Shown: positions 1-7,837 of the stretch, one piece after another
Layout: each line of letters opens with the position of its first letter
How positions within the stretch are numbered: the stretch's first letter is position 1
Assembly: GCA_902597895.1 (NCBI GenBank)
Contig: CACJZM010000004.1
Coordinates: 1 to 49,097 of the forward strand
DNA: 49,097 nucleotides
From: an uncultured Pelagibacteraceae bacterium
GTDB lineage: Bacteria > Pseudomonadota > Alphaproteobacteria > Pelagibacterales > Pelagibacteraceae
Direction of reading: 5' to 3'
The notes under the pieces: generated by a model
Seen by the model: only the letters and a program-made list of their open reading frames with translations
What the model was told of the DNA's origin: nothing
The model's database searches: none
Program-made: the position numbers and the translations under genes

Positions 1-183
1 AATCCAAATTTTAGATATTTAAGTAAATCATCACAATACTTAAAGATATGTACTCTCTATGTTGGTGAACAACAAAACATAAGGAGAAATAAATTTTGTC
101 CAAAAAATTTTTTAAATGTGGACAAGAAATTAAATTTAAATTTATTAAATATTAACCATGAACAAAACAGGAGGAAAGTATGA
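1..183 (+). CDS. C-terminal end of an unknown protein (5' end outside window)
   Basis: The first reading frame is open from the window edge for 60 codons and ends with TGA at 181-183. An open frame this long is unlikely by chance in such AT-rich sequence. The stop overlaps the ATG of the next gene (180-182) in an ATGA arrangement, which is the usual junction style in this genome. The visible part is rich in Asn, Lys and Leu and shows no motif I recognise. The Shine-Dalgarno sequence AGGAGG of the next gene lies inside its last codons. I infer an upstream gene coupled to the following two. It could also be a chance open frame, because no start is visible. Confidence 0.45.
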   Translation, partial: NPNFRYLSKSSQYLKICTLYVGEQQNIRRNKFCPKNFLNVDKKLNLNLLNINHEQNRRKV

Positions 184-1631
184 AAAAAATAGATAAAAAA
201 TTTAAATGGAATGATTTCTCAGTTGAAAAAGTTGAGAAAAAGCATGACATCAGATTAGTAGCTAAAAGAGAAGGTCTTATTGAAGAACCTTGCTCTAAAT
301 CACCAGGAAGTATAACTGAAGGTGAAATAAAACAAGAATTTGACAATCATGTTCATAAAAATACTGAAAATTTAAGACATTATTTTGAGGATGTTGAAAA
401 GGAACAAAATAAACTTTCTTCATTTCTAAAAGAGAACCATTTTCAACCAATTGTGAATAATTTAGATGTATCTCTTAATGCATCAATAAATAAGAAAGAA
501 CTTGAAGAAGCTGACTCTCATAATAATTATAAAATGTATAAAGCTGAACAAGACCAATTTAAAAAATACCACCAGATAAGCAGAGAAGCCAATTATGCAA
601 CTAAAAATAAGACAATAGCAGCATTCGGATTAATACTATTTTTGTTTGTTATTGAATTTAGTTTAAATGGTTTTATGTTACAAGGAGCTTTGGTAGGTGG
701 TCTTGTTGAGGGTATATCGGTTGCAACTTCTGTAGCTTTTTTAAATTGTATAGGATCAGCACTAGCAGGTTATTGGATATTCAAAAATGTAACTCATTTA
801 GAAAAAAATAAAAAAATCTTATGGGGAATTTATTCATTTCTATATACAAGCTTTGTAATTTATTTAAACGCTTGCCTTGGTGCTTACAGATCAGAATCAG
901 AGCGTATATTGCAGAAATTAATTAGTAGCTCAAGTGAAGTGCAAACATTATCAACTTCACAAATTCAAGAAACCCTTACTAAGGTCATTACTCCTTGGAG
1001 TAGTGATATAGAATTCAGTTTTGTTGGTATGGTTTTAACATTTGTGGGCCTACTGTTTGCTTTAATATCTATTTGGAAAGGTTTTAGTTACAATGATACA
1101 TATCCAGGTTATGGCGATGTTGGAAAAAAAGTTAATTTCTATAAAAATGCCATAAGAAAAATCAATAAGTCTTTTGTTAGCGATATCTCAAAAATGGAGG
1201 CAAGTACTGATAATAAATTAATTGAAACTTATAATAACATCAAAAATAATGAGTTAAATTATTGGGATGCTAATGCAAATCTTATTCAAAAAGAGTTTAT
1301 AAATTATGAACAAAAAGTAGATTATGCATCAAGAGGTGTAAATCACATTATTGGTGAATATAGAAAAGAAAACTTTAGAATTAGAAAATCAGAAGTACCT
1401 GCTTATTTTAATCAAAATTGGGAAGTATCTCAAAAGCAGAGAGACCCTAAAATAGTTTTCCCTGATACAGCGTTTCATTACATGAGCGATGAAGACAGGG
1501 AAGCTAAAAAGCTAAAAATTTCTGAAGAACTTGATGTAAAATTTCAAAAAGCTCAATCAGAAATAAAAGTTTTAATTAAATCAGCAATCAATAAACAAAA
1601 GGAGTTACATGAGAAATATAGTACTTATTAA
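180..1631 (+). CDS. Unknown membrane protein with four predicted helices and long charged helical ends
   Basis: I do not recognise the family. The 483-residue protein has a charged, probably helical N-terminal part of about 140 residues. Four hydrophobic segments follow at roughly 143-166, 178-201, 213-235 and 279-302. The C-terminal part of about 180 residues is Lys/Glu rich and looks like coiled coil. No signal peptide precedes it. The start has a strong AGGAGG about 8 bases upstream. The stop overlaps the next gene, which encodes an exported von Willebrand A-like protein, so the two are probably made together and may form an envelope complex. Such a complex is inference; nothing in the sequence gives a catalytic role. 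Confidence 0.8.
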   Translation: MKKIDKKFKWNDFSVEKVEKKHDIRLVAKREGLIEEPCSKSPGSITEGEIKQEFDNHVHKNTENLRHYFEDVEKEQNKLSSFLKENHFQPIVNNLDVSLNASINKKELEEADSHNNYKMYKAEQDQFKKYHQISREANYATKNKTIAAFGLILFLFVIEFSLNGFMLQGALVGGLVEGISVATSVAFLNCIGSALAGYWIFKNVTHLEKNKKILWGIYSFLYTSFVIYLNACLGAYRSESERILQKLISSSSEVQTLSTSQIQETLTKVITPWSSDIEFSFVGMVLTFVGLLFALISIWKGFSYNDTYPGYGDVGKKVNFYKNAIRKINKSFVSDISKMEASTDNKLIETYNNIKNNELNYWDANANLIQKEFINYEQKVDYASRGVNHIIGEYRKENFRIRKSEVPAYFNQNWEVSQKQRDPKIVFPDTAFHYMSDEDREAKKLKISEELDVKFQKAQSEIKVLIKSAINKQKELHEKYSTY

Positions 1632-2475
1632 ATTTTTAATAATCTTTTTATTGAGCATAAATCCTGTTTATGCATCAAAAACACCAAATATTCCCAAAGG
1701 AATAGAGAACACAACATATTGCGACAAGAAGGGTGGAAGCTTTGGACATGTAATTGTTGTTATTGATTTAACAACAACTCTAGATGAAGCAAGAATTGAA
1801 TTTATTAAAGATCAGGTTTTTTCTAAAGAATTTTATATGAATTATGATCCTTTTACTAAGTTCTCTTATTTCTTAATAAATCACAATGAACCTACTAAAC
1901 AAAAATTTTTATTTTCTAAATGTAGGCCTAAAACTGGTGATGGAAATTTAAGTAAACTTGAAAAGGCAACACTGTTTGAAAACTCGAAAGTACTAAATAG
2001 TTATTCATTAAGATTTTTTAATGAAGCAAATGAACTTCATAATGATATTTTTTCTGTAAAGAAAGACTCAAAATTCAGTTATATTTACGAGACAATTGCT
2101 TATATTTTTCAAAATCCAAAGGCTGATTTTAAATCTAATCATTCTTATAGAGAATTAATCGTTGTTTCAGATCTGATGCAAAATACAAAAAGATTATCTT
2201 TTTATAGAGCTTGTAATGCTAATTCTGATAATGCTTTATGTCCAACTTTTAATGATTTTATGAGAAATTTAAGTGACAAAGATTATTTACTAGCTACATC
2301 CCCAGATGGAACAGATATTAATTTAAAATTGGTATATTTAAATAATAGGTGTGAAACAAATAAAGCACTGGACAGTTCCTTGAAGTTACTGTGGGAAAAA
2401 TATTTCTTGAATAGAAGCTTTAACGTTTTAAAAACAATTCATCAAACAGATATAAATTTACTAGATGAATGCTAA
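1609..2475 (+). CDS. Exported von Willebrand A-like protein of unknown function
   Basis: The 288-residue protein begins with a signal peptide (about residues 1-22, cut after VYA), so it is probably periplasmic. Two buried-strand patterns are seen: HVIVVIDLTTTL at 47-58, with Asp53 followed by Thr residues as in a degenerate MIDAS loop, and RELIVVSDLMQNT at 181-193. A C-terminal strand-helix pair lies around 238-271. This order is typical of a vWA/Rossmann-type fold, although overall similarity is weak and a complete DxSxS motif is absent. Several cysteines (38, 105, 202, 211, 248, 288) could form disulfides in the periplasm. It starts 23 bases inside the preceding membrane-protein gene, so translation is coupled. 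Confidence 0.75.
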   Translation: MRNIVLIKFLIIFLLSINPVYASKTPNIPKGIENTTYCDKKGGSFGHVIVVIDLTTTLDEARIEFIKDQVFSKEFYMNYDPFTKFSYFLINHNEPTKQKFLFSKCRPKTGDGNLSKLEKATLFENSKVLNSYSLRFFNEANELHNDIFSVKKDSKFSYIYETIAYIFQNPKADFKSNHSYRELIVVSDLMQNTKRLSFYRACNANSDNALCPTFNDFMRNLSDKDYLLATSPDGTDINLKLVYLNNRCETNKALDSSLKLLWEKYFLNRSFNVLKTIHQTDINLLDEC

Positions 2476-2508
2476 GTAAAACTTTAATCACTTGCTTTTA
2501 GCTTAGCA
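2470..2508 (+). terminator. Possible weak terminator between convergent genes
   Basis: TGCTAAG at 2470-2476 and CTTAGCA at 2502-2508 form a seven-base inverted repeat separated by 25 bases. It is followed on the plus strand by a T-rich run (ATTCTTTTTCT). It sits at the junction of two convergent genes and overlaps both gene ends. The large loop makes it a weak candidate. Confidence 0.3.
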
Positions 2509-3575
2509 ATTCTTTTTCTATTCCAATCTGCAAGAAGTTTTCTTAACCCAGCAGCTCCCACACCTAAAACTATAGCTAAAACAACTGATGTTAAACCATA
2601 AAAAGTAGGAAGATCTTTAGAGTATTGCAATATAAAATCACCTAATGGTCCAAGCTGATTAACTCCATTAGTAACTTTTTCAACAATAACTTCCTCTTTT
2701 ATAAATCTTTCAAATGCAATTGCTATTCCAACTGCTAAAATTAAAATTGCTAAAATTGTTTTAAATTGAGTGCTATCAATTTTTTCACCTATTTTTTGTC
2801 CAACCTGAACTCCAACAATAGAACCTAAAATCAATATTGTAATTAAAATTAAATCAATTGTTCCATAATTAAGTGCATGCAATACCGTAACAATAGCACT
2901 CACAAATATAGTGACAAATAAAGATGTCCCAGGAACTAATTTTGTAGGCATTCCAATAATATAGATCATTGCTGGAACTAAAATAAATGCACCTCCGATA
3001 CCCATAATTGCAGCAATATATCCAACAATTAGACCAATAATTATTGGTGCAAGCGCACTTTCATATACTTTTGATTTTTTAAATCTCATTCTAAACGGAA
3101 GCCCATGTATCCAATAATGTTGATGTAATTTTCTTTTAACAATTATTTTTTTTCTAGCTTTATCTATTTCAGAAACACCTTGAATTAACATAAATGTACC
3201 AAGAATAGCTAAGAGATACATATAAGCTAATGCAATAACATCATTGATTTTACCGATATCTTTTAAATATGTGAAAGTTAATATTCCAAGTAATGTCCCA
3301 AAAACTCCACCTAATACAATCATCAATCCCATTTTGTAATCTAAGGTACCTTTTAAATAATGTGTAGTTGAACCAGAAACAGATGTTCCTAGTATATTGC
3401 TTGCTTCATTAGGTACTGCATATGCAGGCGGTATGCCAAGGAAAATTAGAAAGGGAGTCATTAAAAATCCACCACCGACTCCAAACAACCCTGATAAAAC
3501 TCCAACAAATAAACTTAATAAAAAAATTATTGGTATATTGATTTCAACTTGAGCAATTGGAAGAAAATACTCCAT
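2484..3575 (-). CDS. TauE/SafE family anion (sulfite/sulfoacetate type) exporter
   Basis: This is a 363-residue integral membrane protein of the TauE/SafE family, which exports small anions such as sulfite or sulfoacetate. The family's two-repeat layout is visible: a glycine-rich first repeat (GVLSGLFGVGGGFLMTPF near residues 25-42) and a second copy (GYIAAIMGIGGAFILVP near 185-201), each followed by several hydrophobic helices. The polar segment between the repeats is cytoplasmic or periplasmic. It lies downstream of aprM-aprB-aprA on the same strand, which suggests it removes sulfite or a related sulfur anion; the substrate is inferred from context. The length is longer than the usual 250-300 residues because of the inter-repeat linker and a C-terminal extension. 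Confidence 0.88.
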   Translation of the reverse strand: MEYFLPIAQVEINIPIIFLLSLFVGVLSGLFGVGGGFLMTPFLIFLGIPPAYAVPNEASNILGTSVSGSTTHYLKGTLDYKMGLMIVLGGVFGTLLGILTFTYLKDIGKINDVIALAYMYLLAILGTFMLIQGVSEIDKARKKIIVKRKLHQHYWIHGLPFRMRFKKSKVYESALAPIIIGLIVGYIAAIMGIGGAFILVPAMIYIIGMPTKLVPGTSLFVTIFVSAIVTVLHALNYGTIDLILITILILGSIVGVQVGQKIGEKIDSTQFKTILAILILAVGIAIAFERFIKEEVIVEKVTNGVNQLGPLGDFILQYSKDLPTFYGLTSVVLAIVLGVGAAGLRKLLADWNRKRIAKLKASD

Positions 3576-3616
3576 AGCTTTAAGTATTCCTCCTAAAACA
3601 GAATGTCAACTATAGA

Positions 3617-3763
3617 TTAAATTTTAAGAAAAGTATTAATTAAAATGAATGACCAGTAAGCTGCTAATCCAAAATAAATAGTATTTTTCATATTTAAAAT
3701 TGAATTAAAATTTGGGAGTTGCTTAACAATTGATTTGGAATTTTTAAGAAATTTATTAAGCAT
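3617..3763 (-). CDS. Small single-helix membrane protein in the apr cluster (48 residues)
   Basis: Reading the minus strand from ATG at 3763 gives 48 codons to TAA at 3617-3619. The N-terminal half is basic and polar. The C-terminal half (about residues 26-45) is one hydrophobic segment with aromatic residues, consistent with a single transmembrane helix. An in-frame internal ATG at 3691 would give only the helix part (24 residues). No clear Shine-Dalgarno precedes 3763. It fills most of the gap between the 116-residue protein and the TauE exporter, all on the same strand, so it may be a small subunit of the sulfur module. I do not recognise it. Confidence 0.5.
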   Translation of the reverse strand: MLNKFLKNSKSIVKQLPNFNSILNMKNTIYFGLAAYWSFILINTFLKI

Positions 3764-3817
3764 ATTCAGGAATTACACCCGGAGAGTCAAATTTGCAAGT
3801 AATTAATTGAGTAATTT

Positions 3818-4168
3818 TTAAAAAATAGTTGCTCCGAAAACTTTCACAAGACCGTCCTCTTCTCCCAAAACAAGTCTCCCTAAAAAATCTCCTGGAAGTT
3901 TTGTGCTCGTTTGTTTGTATAAAACAGTTACATATAAGCCTCTTCTAAGACAACCAAATGCATTACAGCCCTCGGCCAAAGATGAAATTAACTCATTGCT
4001 TGCCCACTGCTTTCCAAGCTCGACCTCATTTGCTCCATAGAGCATTTGAGATGAAAAATCTCTGGTAAATCCACCATAGTCTTTAATATTGGACGATTTT
4101 ACTAAATTATTCCAAATAGGATCTGCAATTTTTATTATCTCTTCGTCTGGTTTTTCGAGAAGGCTCAT
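3818..4168 (-). CDS. Unknown small soluble protein of the apr cluster
   Basis: This is a 116-residue protein without signal peptide or membrane segment. I do not recognise the family. Two cysteines lie close together in a CNAFGC segment around residues 68-73, followed by basic residues. The C-terminal part looks like beta strands (YVTVLYKQTS, LGRLVLGEEDGLVKVFG). It starts 11 bases downstream of aprA on the same strand and is very likely co-transcribed with it. A role as accessory or maturation protein of APS reductase is inference from position only. Confidence 0.72.
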   Translation of the reverse strand: MSLLEKPDEEIIKIADPIWNNLVKSSNIKDYGGFTRDFSSQMLYGANEVELGKQWASNELISSLAEGCNAFGCLRRGLYVTVLYKQTSTKLPGDFLGRLVLGEEDGLVKVFGATIF

Positions 4169-4179
4169 TAAGAGAATTT

Positions 4180-6036
4180 TTAGGATGCTTCTTTTTTCTC
4201 TTTTTCGTCAATTATATGATAAACGGGCATTTTCTCCATTGAGAACTTTCCTGTTTTCGGATCTCTTCTTGATACTGTTAAGCAGTGCCAGTTTTCATCA
4301 TCTAATTTCATATGATCGCCTCTATAGTAATAACCTGGCCAACGAGTTTCTTCTCTAAATAAAGTATGTTCTGTAACACATTGAGAAGTTAAAGTTCTAT
4401 GTTTTAGCTCCCAAGCTCTCATTAATTGATGATAATCCTCTGCTCCTACATTTTCTAAATCTTCTTGTAGCCAATCTAAAAGCTCAAGACCTTTTTTCAA
4501 TAAGTTATCATTAGTCATGTAATTTACAGAAATTCCTCCAACATATTCATCCATGATTTTCTGTAATCTTTGCAAACCTTGAATGGGAGAAATATAACTC
4601 GGAGAAACAGTTCCACCTGTAATTTCGTTTCTTCCTACAGTATAATTTTCTAATGGTTTGTATATTACTTCCTTAAAGTCTTCACACTGTTTATCAGATA
4701 CTTTAATATCCTTAGCTTTTTGCTCTTCAATATATTTAACAGCAGCTTTTGCAGCTAATCTACCTTCTGTAAAAGATCCTGAGGAAAATTTATGTGCACT
4801 ACCACCTACAGTATCTCCTGCCCCAAATAATCCATCAACTGTTGTCATTCTATTGTATCCCCAGAAATATTCTGGTGGAGATAAATCTTCTGGTCCACTT
4901 ACCCATGCTCCAGAACAAGTTGCATGAGAACCCATCACATAAGGTTCTGAGGTTGTTAATTCAGGATTTGTATATTTTGGATCAATATTTTGAGAAGCCC
5001 AAACTACTGCTTGACCAACAGTCATTCCTAAAAAATTTTCCCATCCTACAGTTTCTAAATGAGGGTCTTGAAAAGCTTCTTTTGTAACCATGTGAATTGG
5101 TCCACCACCAGCCATTACTTCTTGAACGAATGCATGATTTCTTAAACATGTAGGAGTTGGATGATGATCTATGTATTCACCAACTAGTTCTTTAGTTTGA
5201 TTATACCATTTCTTTTCGTAGTTTTCTCCATTTGCATTTTGTGTATAAGTTTTTAGATGTAAAAAGTATGCTCCAACTGGACCATAACCATCTTTAAATC
5301 TGCATAAAACAATTCTGTTTTCCATTTGAGTCATTTTTGCGCCTGCAGCTATCGGTAATGCATAAGCTGAACCGTTTGACCAAGGCGCATACCAAGTTCT
5401 TCCCATACCTTCACCAACAGCTCTTGGTTTAAATATATGTGAAGCTCCACCTGCTGCAACGATTACTGTTTTTGATCTAAAGACATGATAATCTCCAGTT
5501 CTCATATTAAATCCAACAGCACCTCCCACTCTATTTTCTTTAGTTTCATCCATTAATAAATGAGTAACCATTATTCTGTTATAAATTTTATCTGCAGATT
5601 TTTTTGCTGCTTCAGCAACTATTGGCTTATAACTCTCACCATGAATCATTATTTGCCATTTACCTTCTCTTTGGTATCTACCGGTTTCTTTATTTTTCAT
5701 CATTGGTAAACCCCATTCATCAAACATATGAACAGTTGAGTCTACGTGACGAGCCATATCGTAACCCAAATCTTCTCTAACTAGACCCATTAAATCGTTT
5801 CTTGCGTATCTTACATGGTCTTCAGGTTGGTTTTCTCCCCATTGCATACCCATGTAACAATTTATTGCATAAAGACCTTGTGCTACTGCACCACTTCTAT
5901 CGATATTTGCTTTTTCAACACAAACTATTTTTAAATCTCTTCCCCAGTGTCTAGCTTCAAATGTAGCACCAGTTCCAGCCATACCACCACCAACAACTAG
6001 AATATCGCAATCTTCAAAAATAGTTTTTCTAGCCAT
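4180..6036 (-). CDS. aprA: Adenylylsulfate (APS) reductase, alpha subunit
   Basis: AprA is the FAD subunit that interconverts APS and sulfite plus AMP in the cytoplasm. The 618-residue length fits the family. An FAD-binding glycine motif (GGGMAGTGA, residues 16-24) is at the N terminus. A succinate-dehydrogenase-type FAD segment (GLFGAGDTVGGSAHKFSSGS, around 405-425) lies downstream, with the family C-terminal cap. The start codon overlaps the aprB stop by one base. The order aprM-aprB-aprA is that of sulfur oxidisers and SAR11. No ATP sulfurylase gene is present in the window. In SAR11 the enzyme is thought to handle sulfite from organosulfur breakdown; that role is established only by inference. 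Confidence 0.96.
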   Translation of the reverse strand: MARKTIFEDCDILVVGGGMAGTGATFEARHWGRDLKIVCVEKANIDRSGAVAQGLYAINCYMGMQWGENQPEDHVRYARNDLMGLVREDLGYDMARHVDSTVHMFDEWGLPMMKNKETGRYQREGKWQIMIHGESYKPIVAEAAKKSADKIYNRIMVTHLLMDETKENRVGGAVGFNMRTGDYHVFRSKTVIVAAGGASHIFKPRAVGEGMGRTWYAPWSNGSAYALPIAAGAKMTQMENRIVLCRFKDGYGPVGAYFLHLKTYTQNANGENYEKKWYNQTKELVGEYIDHHPTPTCLRNHAFVQEVMAGGGPIHMVTKEAFQDPHLETVGWENFLGMTVGQAVVWASQNIDPKYTNPELTTSEPYVMGSHATCSGAWVSGPEDLSPPEYFWGYNRMTTVDGLFGAGDTVGGSAHKFSSGSFTEGRLAAKAAVKYIEEQKAKDIKVSDKQCEDFKEVIYKPLENYTVGRNEITGGTVSPSYISPIQGLQRLQKIMDEYVGGISVNYMTNDNLLKKGLELLDWLQEDLENVGAEDYHQLMRAWELKHRTLTSQCVTEHTLFREETRWPGYYYRGDHMKLDDENWHCLTVSRRDPKTGKFSMEKMPVYHIIDEKEKKEAS

Positions 6037-6506
6037 TAATAATAAACTCCTTTTTTAAAGGCACTCTTTTCTATTTTTGGTAATTCTTTTTTTGTATTTA
6101 AGCCCTCTGGTTCATTGTATAAAACTTGAGAATTAATTTCCCCTTGATTTGGTTTATCTCCTTCAGCAAGTTTTGGAATAAATTTTCCCCATGGTTTTGT
6201 TGTTATTGGAGAAACAAAATCTTTAACGGTTCCATTTCTAAATTTTATTTTCCAAGATATTGTTCCTTTTTCCTCTTCTCTTCTAACTCTTACACTATGA
6301 CCCATAGGAGCAAAGTCTGCATAACCTCTAACATCAATTGCATGGTTAGGACATGCTTTTACACATGAATAACACTCCCAACAAAAATTAGGTTCAATAT
6401 TTTTTGCACGTCTAATAGTTTCATCAATGTGCATTATATCTGAAGGACAAATATCCACACAATGACCACAACCATCGCATCGTGTCATATATACAAAAGT
6501 TGACAT
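6036..6506 (-). CDS. aprB: Adenylylsulfate reductase, beta subunit (two 4Fe-4S ferredoxin)
   Basis: AprB is the iron-sulfur partner of AprA, carrying electrons between the FAD site and the membrane. Two cysteine clusters are visible: C10, C13, C16 with C20, and C42, C45, C48 with C52, giving two 4Fe-4S centres. The rest (about residues 60-156) is the beta-strand and tail region that wraps the alpha subunit in known AprAB structures. The length of 156 residues is normal. It overlaps aprA by one base and lies 29 bases downstream of aprM. Confidence 0.95.
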   Translation of the reverse strand: MSTFVYMTRCDGCGHCVDICPSDIMHIDETIRRAKNIEPNFCWECYSCVKACPNHAIDVRGYADFAPMGHSVRVRREEEKGTISWKIKFRNGTVKDFVSPITTKPWGKFIPKLAEGDKPNQGEINSQVLYNEPEGLNTKKELPKIEKSAFKKGVYY

Positions 6507-6535
6507 ACAGTTTTTATATTCCTTTCTTTATCATA

Positions 6536-7336
6536 TTAATAGTGCTTTGGTGCCTCACGTTTAATTCCCATACCAAATTGCTCCGGAGCATCAGCTTCTG
6601 GAGGTAAATTATCTCTTGAACCATCTGCTTCTGCTAAATTTTTCTGGATCGCAGCTCCTGGTTTATAAAACATATGTGCAAATTTAGACCAATATACTCC
6701 ACCAAACAAAACTAGATTTGATACAATGTAAAAAACTAAAAAAACTTTATCATCCCATCTACCATCTAAATTTAATGACTGCAGGTATGACCAAATTAAT
6801 CCAAATAATGAAGTAGCAATCAGTGCTAACACAAATAAGTCTGCTTGAATAATTCTATACCAAGGCTGTGCTTCTGAGTAAACATCTACTCTTAAAAAAA
6901 ACCAAAACCATGCTCCACCTAATACTGTCATGATTGCACCTACGTGCCATAGTATTGGCCACAATGACGGTGTGGTTAGTGATGTTGAAGTATAAAAGAA
7001 AATCATTACTACTGATGCAACCCAAAATAAAACTGTACCATACATTCCTAGTAGATGAGCAACTCTTCTCTTTCCTGCTCCAAGTTCAGAAGTTGTTCCA
7101 ATATCGTATACAACTGTTTTTGCAATTACAGAAACTCTTTCGCCAGTTCCTAATTCTCTAGTTGCTGATTTCTTTGCTTTTTTTGCATTATTAAAAAAAT
7201 ATTTTACGTTTTTTTTATGAATCATATCCATAACTGTTCCAACAACAATTAATCCAATCATCACAATAACAAATGATTGAAGAAATATAGAAGGTATAGT
7301 TTCGGAAAGGACCGCAAATGGATTTATTGTAAACAT
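6536..7336 (-). CDS. aprM: AprM-type membrane anchor of APS reductase
   Basis: This 266-residue protein is related to the respiratory nitrate reductase gamma / QmoC cytochrome b fold. Five or more hydrophobic segments are seen (near 14-36, 93-115, 125-148, 165-185, 200-222). Histidines in membrane segments (HLLGMYG, LWHVGAIM) could bind haem b. AprM is taken to link AprAB to the quinone pool. The gene is first in the aprM-aprB-aprA order. GGAG about 12-15 bases upstream is a plausible ribosome binding site. The assignment rests on fold type and position. Confidence 0.85.
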   Translation of the reverse strand: MFTINPFAVLSETIPSIFLQSFVIVMIGLIVVGTVMDMIHKKNVKYFFNNAKKAKKSATRELGTGERVSVIAKTVVYDIGTTSELGAGKRRVAHLLGMYGTVLFWVASVVMIFFYTSTSLTTPSLWPILWHVGAIMTVLGGAWFWFFLRVDVYSEAQPWYRIIQADLFVLALIATSLFGLIWSYLQSLNLDGRWDDKVFLVFYIVSNLVLFGGVYWSKFAHMFYKPGAAIQKNLAEADGSRDNLPPEADAPEQFGMGIKREAPKHY

Positions 7337-7437
7337 TTTATAATTTTATCTCCGCAATTTTAAAAAAAAACTCTTCTAATACAAATGAAAAATTAGATCA
7401 ACTGTGTTAAAGACACATTTATACACTAGATAGTTGA

Positions 7438-7836
7438 TTATTTCGTGTTTTTTCTAATATAATGTTGTTTTGAGGGTATCACACCTCTTACTCCACCCTG
7501 AGGATTTTCAACATCTCCTTGTCTTCGAGGAATCAGATGAATATGGCAATGCATGATAGTTTGCCCTGCAACTTTTCCAGCATTTACACCTATATTAAAA
7601 CCTTTAATTGATTTATCTAATTTTAATAGAGATTTTTTTTGAATTTTTAAAATATTATTTAAATCATTAAGTTCGTTATTTGTTAATTCAAAAAAATTTG
7701 AAACATGCCTAAAGGGTATTATTAACGAATGATGCTTAGTTACTGGATAGCCATCCCTTACAACAAAAAATAAACGTGACGAATAAATAAATTTTTTTTT
7801 ATTTTTTTTACAAAATATACAAGAATTTTTTATCAT
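7438..7836 (-). CDS. HIT-family nucleotide hydrolase/transferase paired with an HNH nuclease
   Basis: The 132-residue protein has the HIT signature: NIGVNAGKVAGQT at 81-93 followed by the histidine triad H96, H98, H100 and the IPRRQGD tail. His98 is expected to be the nucleophile. CxxC at residues 6-9 is the zinc-binding N terminus common in Fhit/HinT-like proteins. HIT enzymes cleave nucleoside phosphoramidates or adenylylated compounds. The gene begins one base after the stop of the HNH nuclease gene, so the two are probably translated together. It could be a general HinT, but the tight pairing with a nuclease suggests a joint role. Confidence 0.9.
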   Translation of the reverse strand: MIKNSCIFCKKNKKKFIYSSRLFFVVRDGYPVTKHHSLIIPFRHVSNFFELTNNELNDLNNILKIQKKSLLKLDKSIKGFNIGVNAGKVAGQTIMHCHIHLIPRRQGDVENPQGGVRGVIPSKQHYIRKNTK

Positions 7837-7837
7837 T

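Noticed and set aside
101-126. GTCCA/TGGAC inverted repeat upstream of the first full gene
   Set aside because: Only five pairs around an A/T-rich centre; it lies within an open frame and is likely chance.
4658-5087. Plus-strand open frames inside aprA
   Set aside because: They are antisense to a strongly recognisable gene and show no motif or ribosome binding site.
7337-7437. Space between aprM and the HIT gene as a possible RNA gene
   Set aside because: I saw no tRNA-like cloverleaf or strong stem; it most likely holds the aprM promoter and the end of the HIT transcript.
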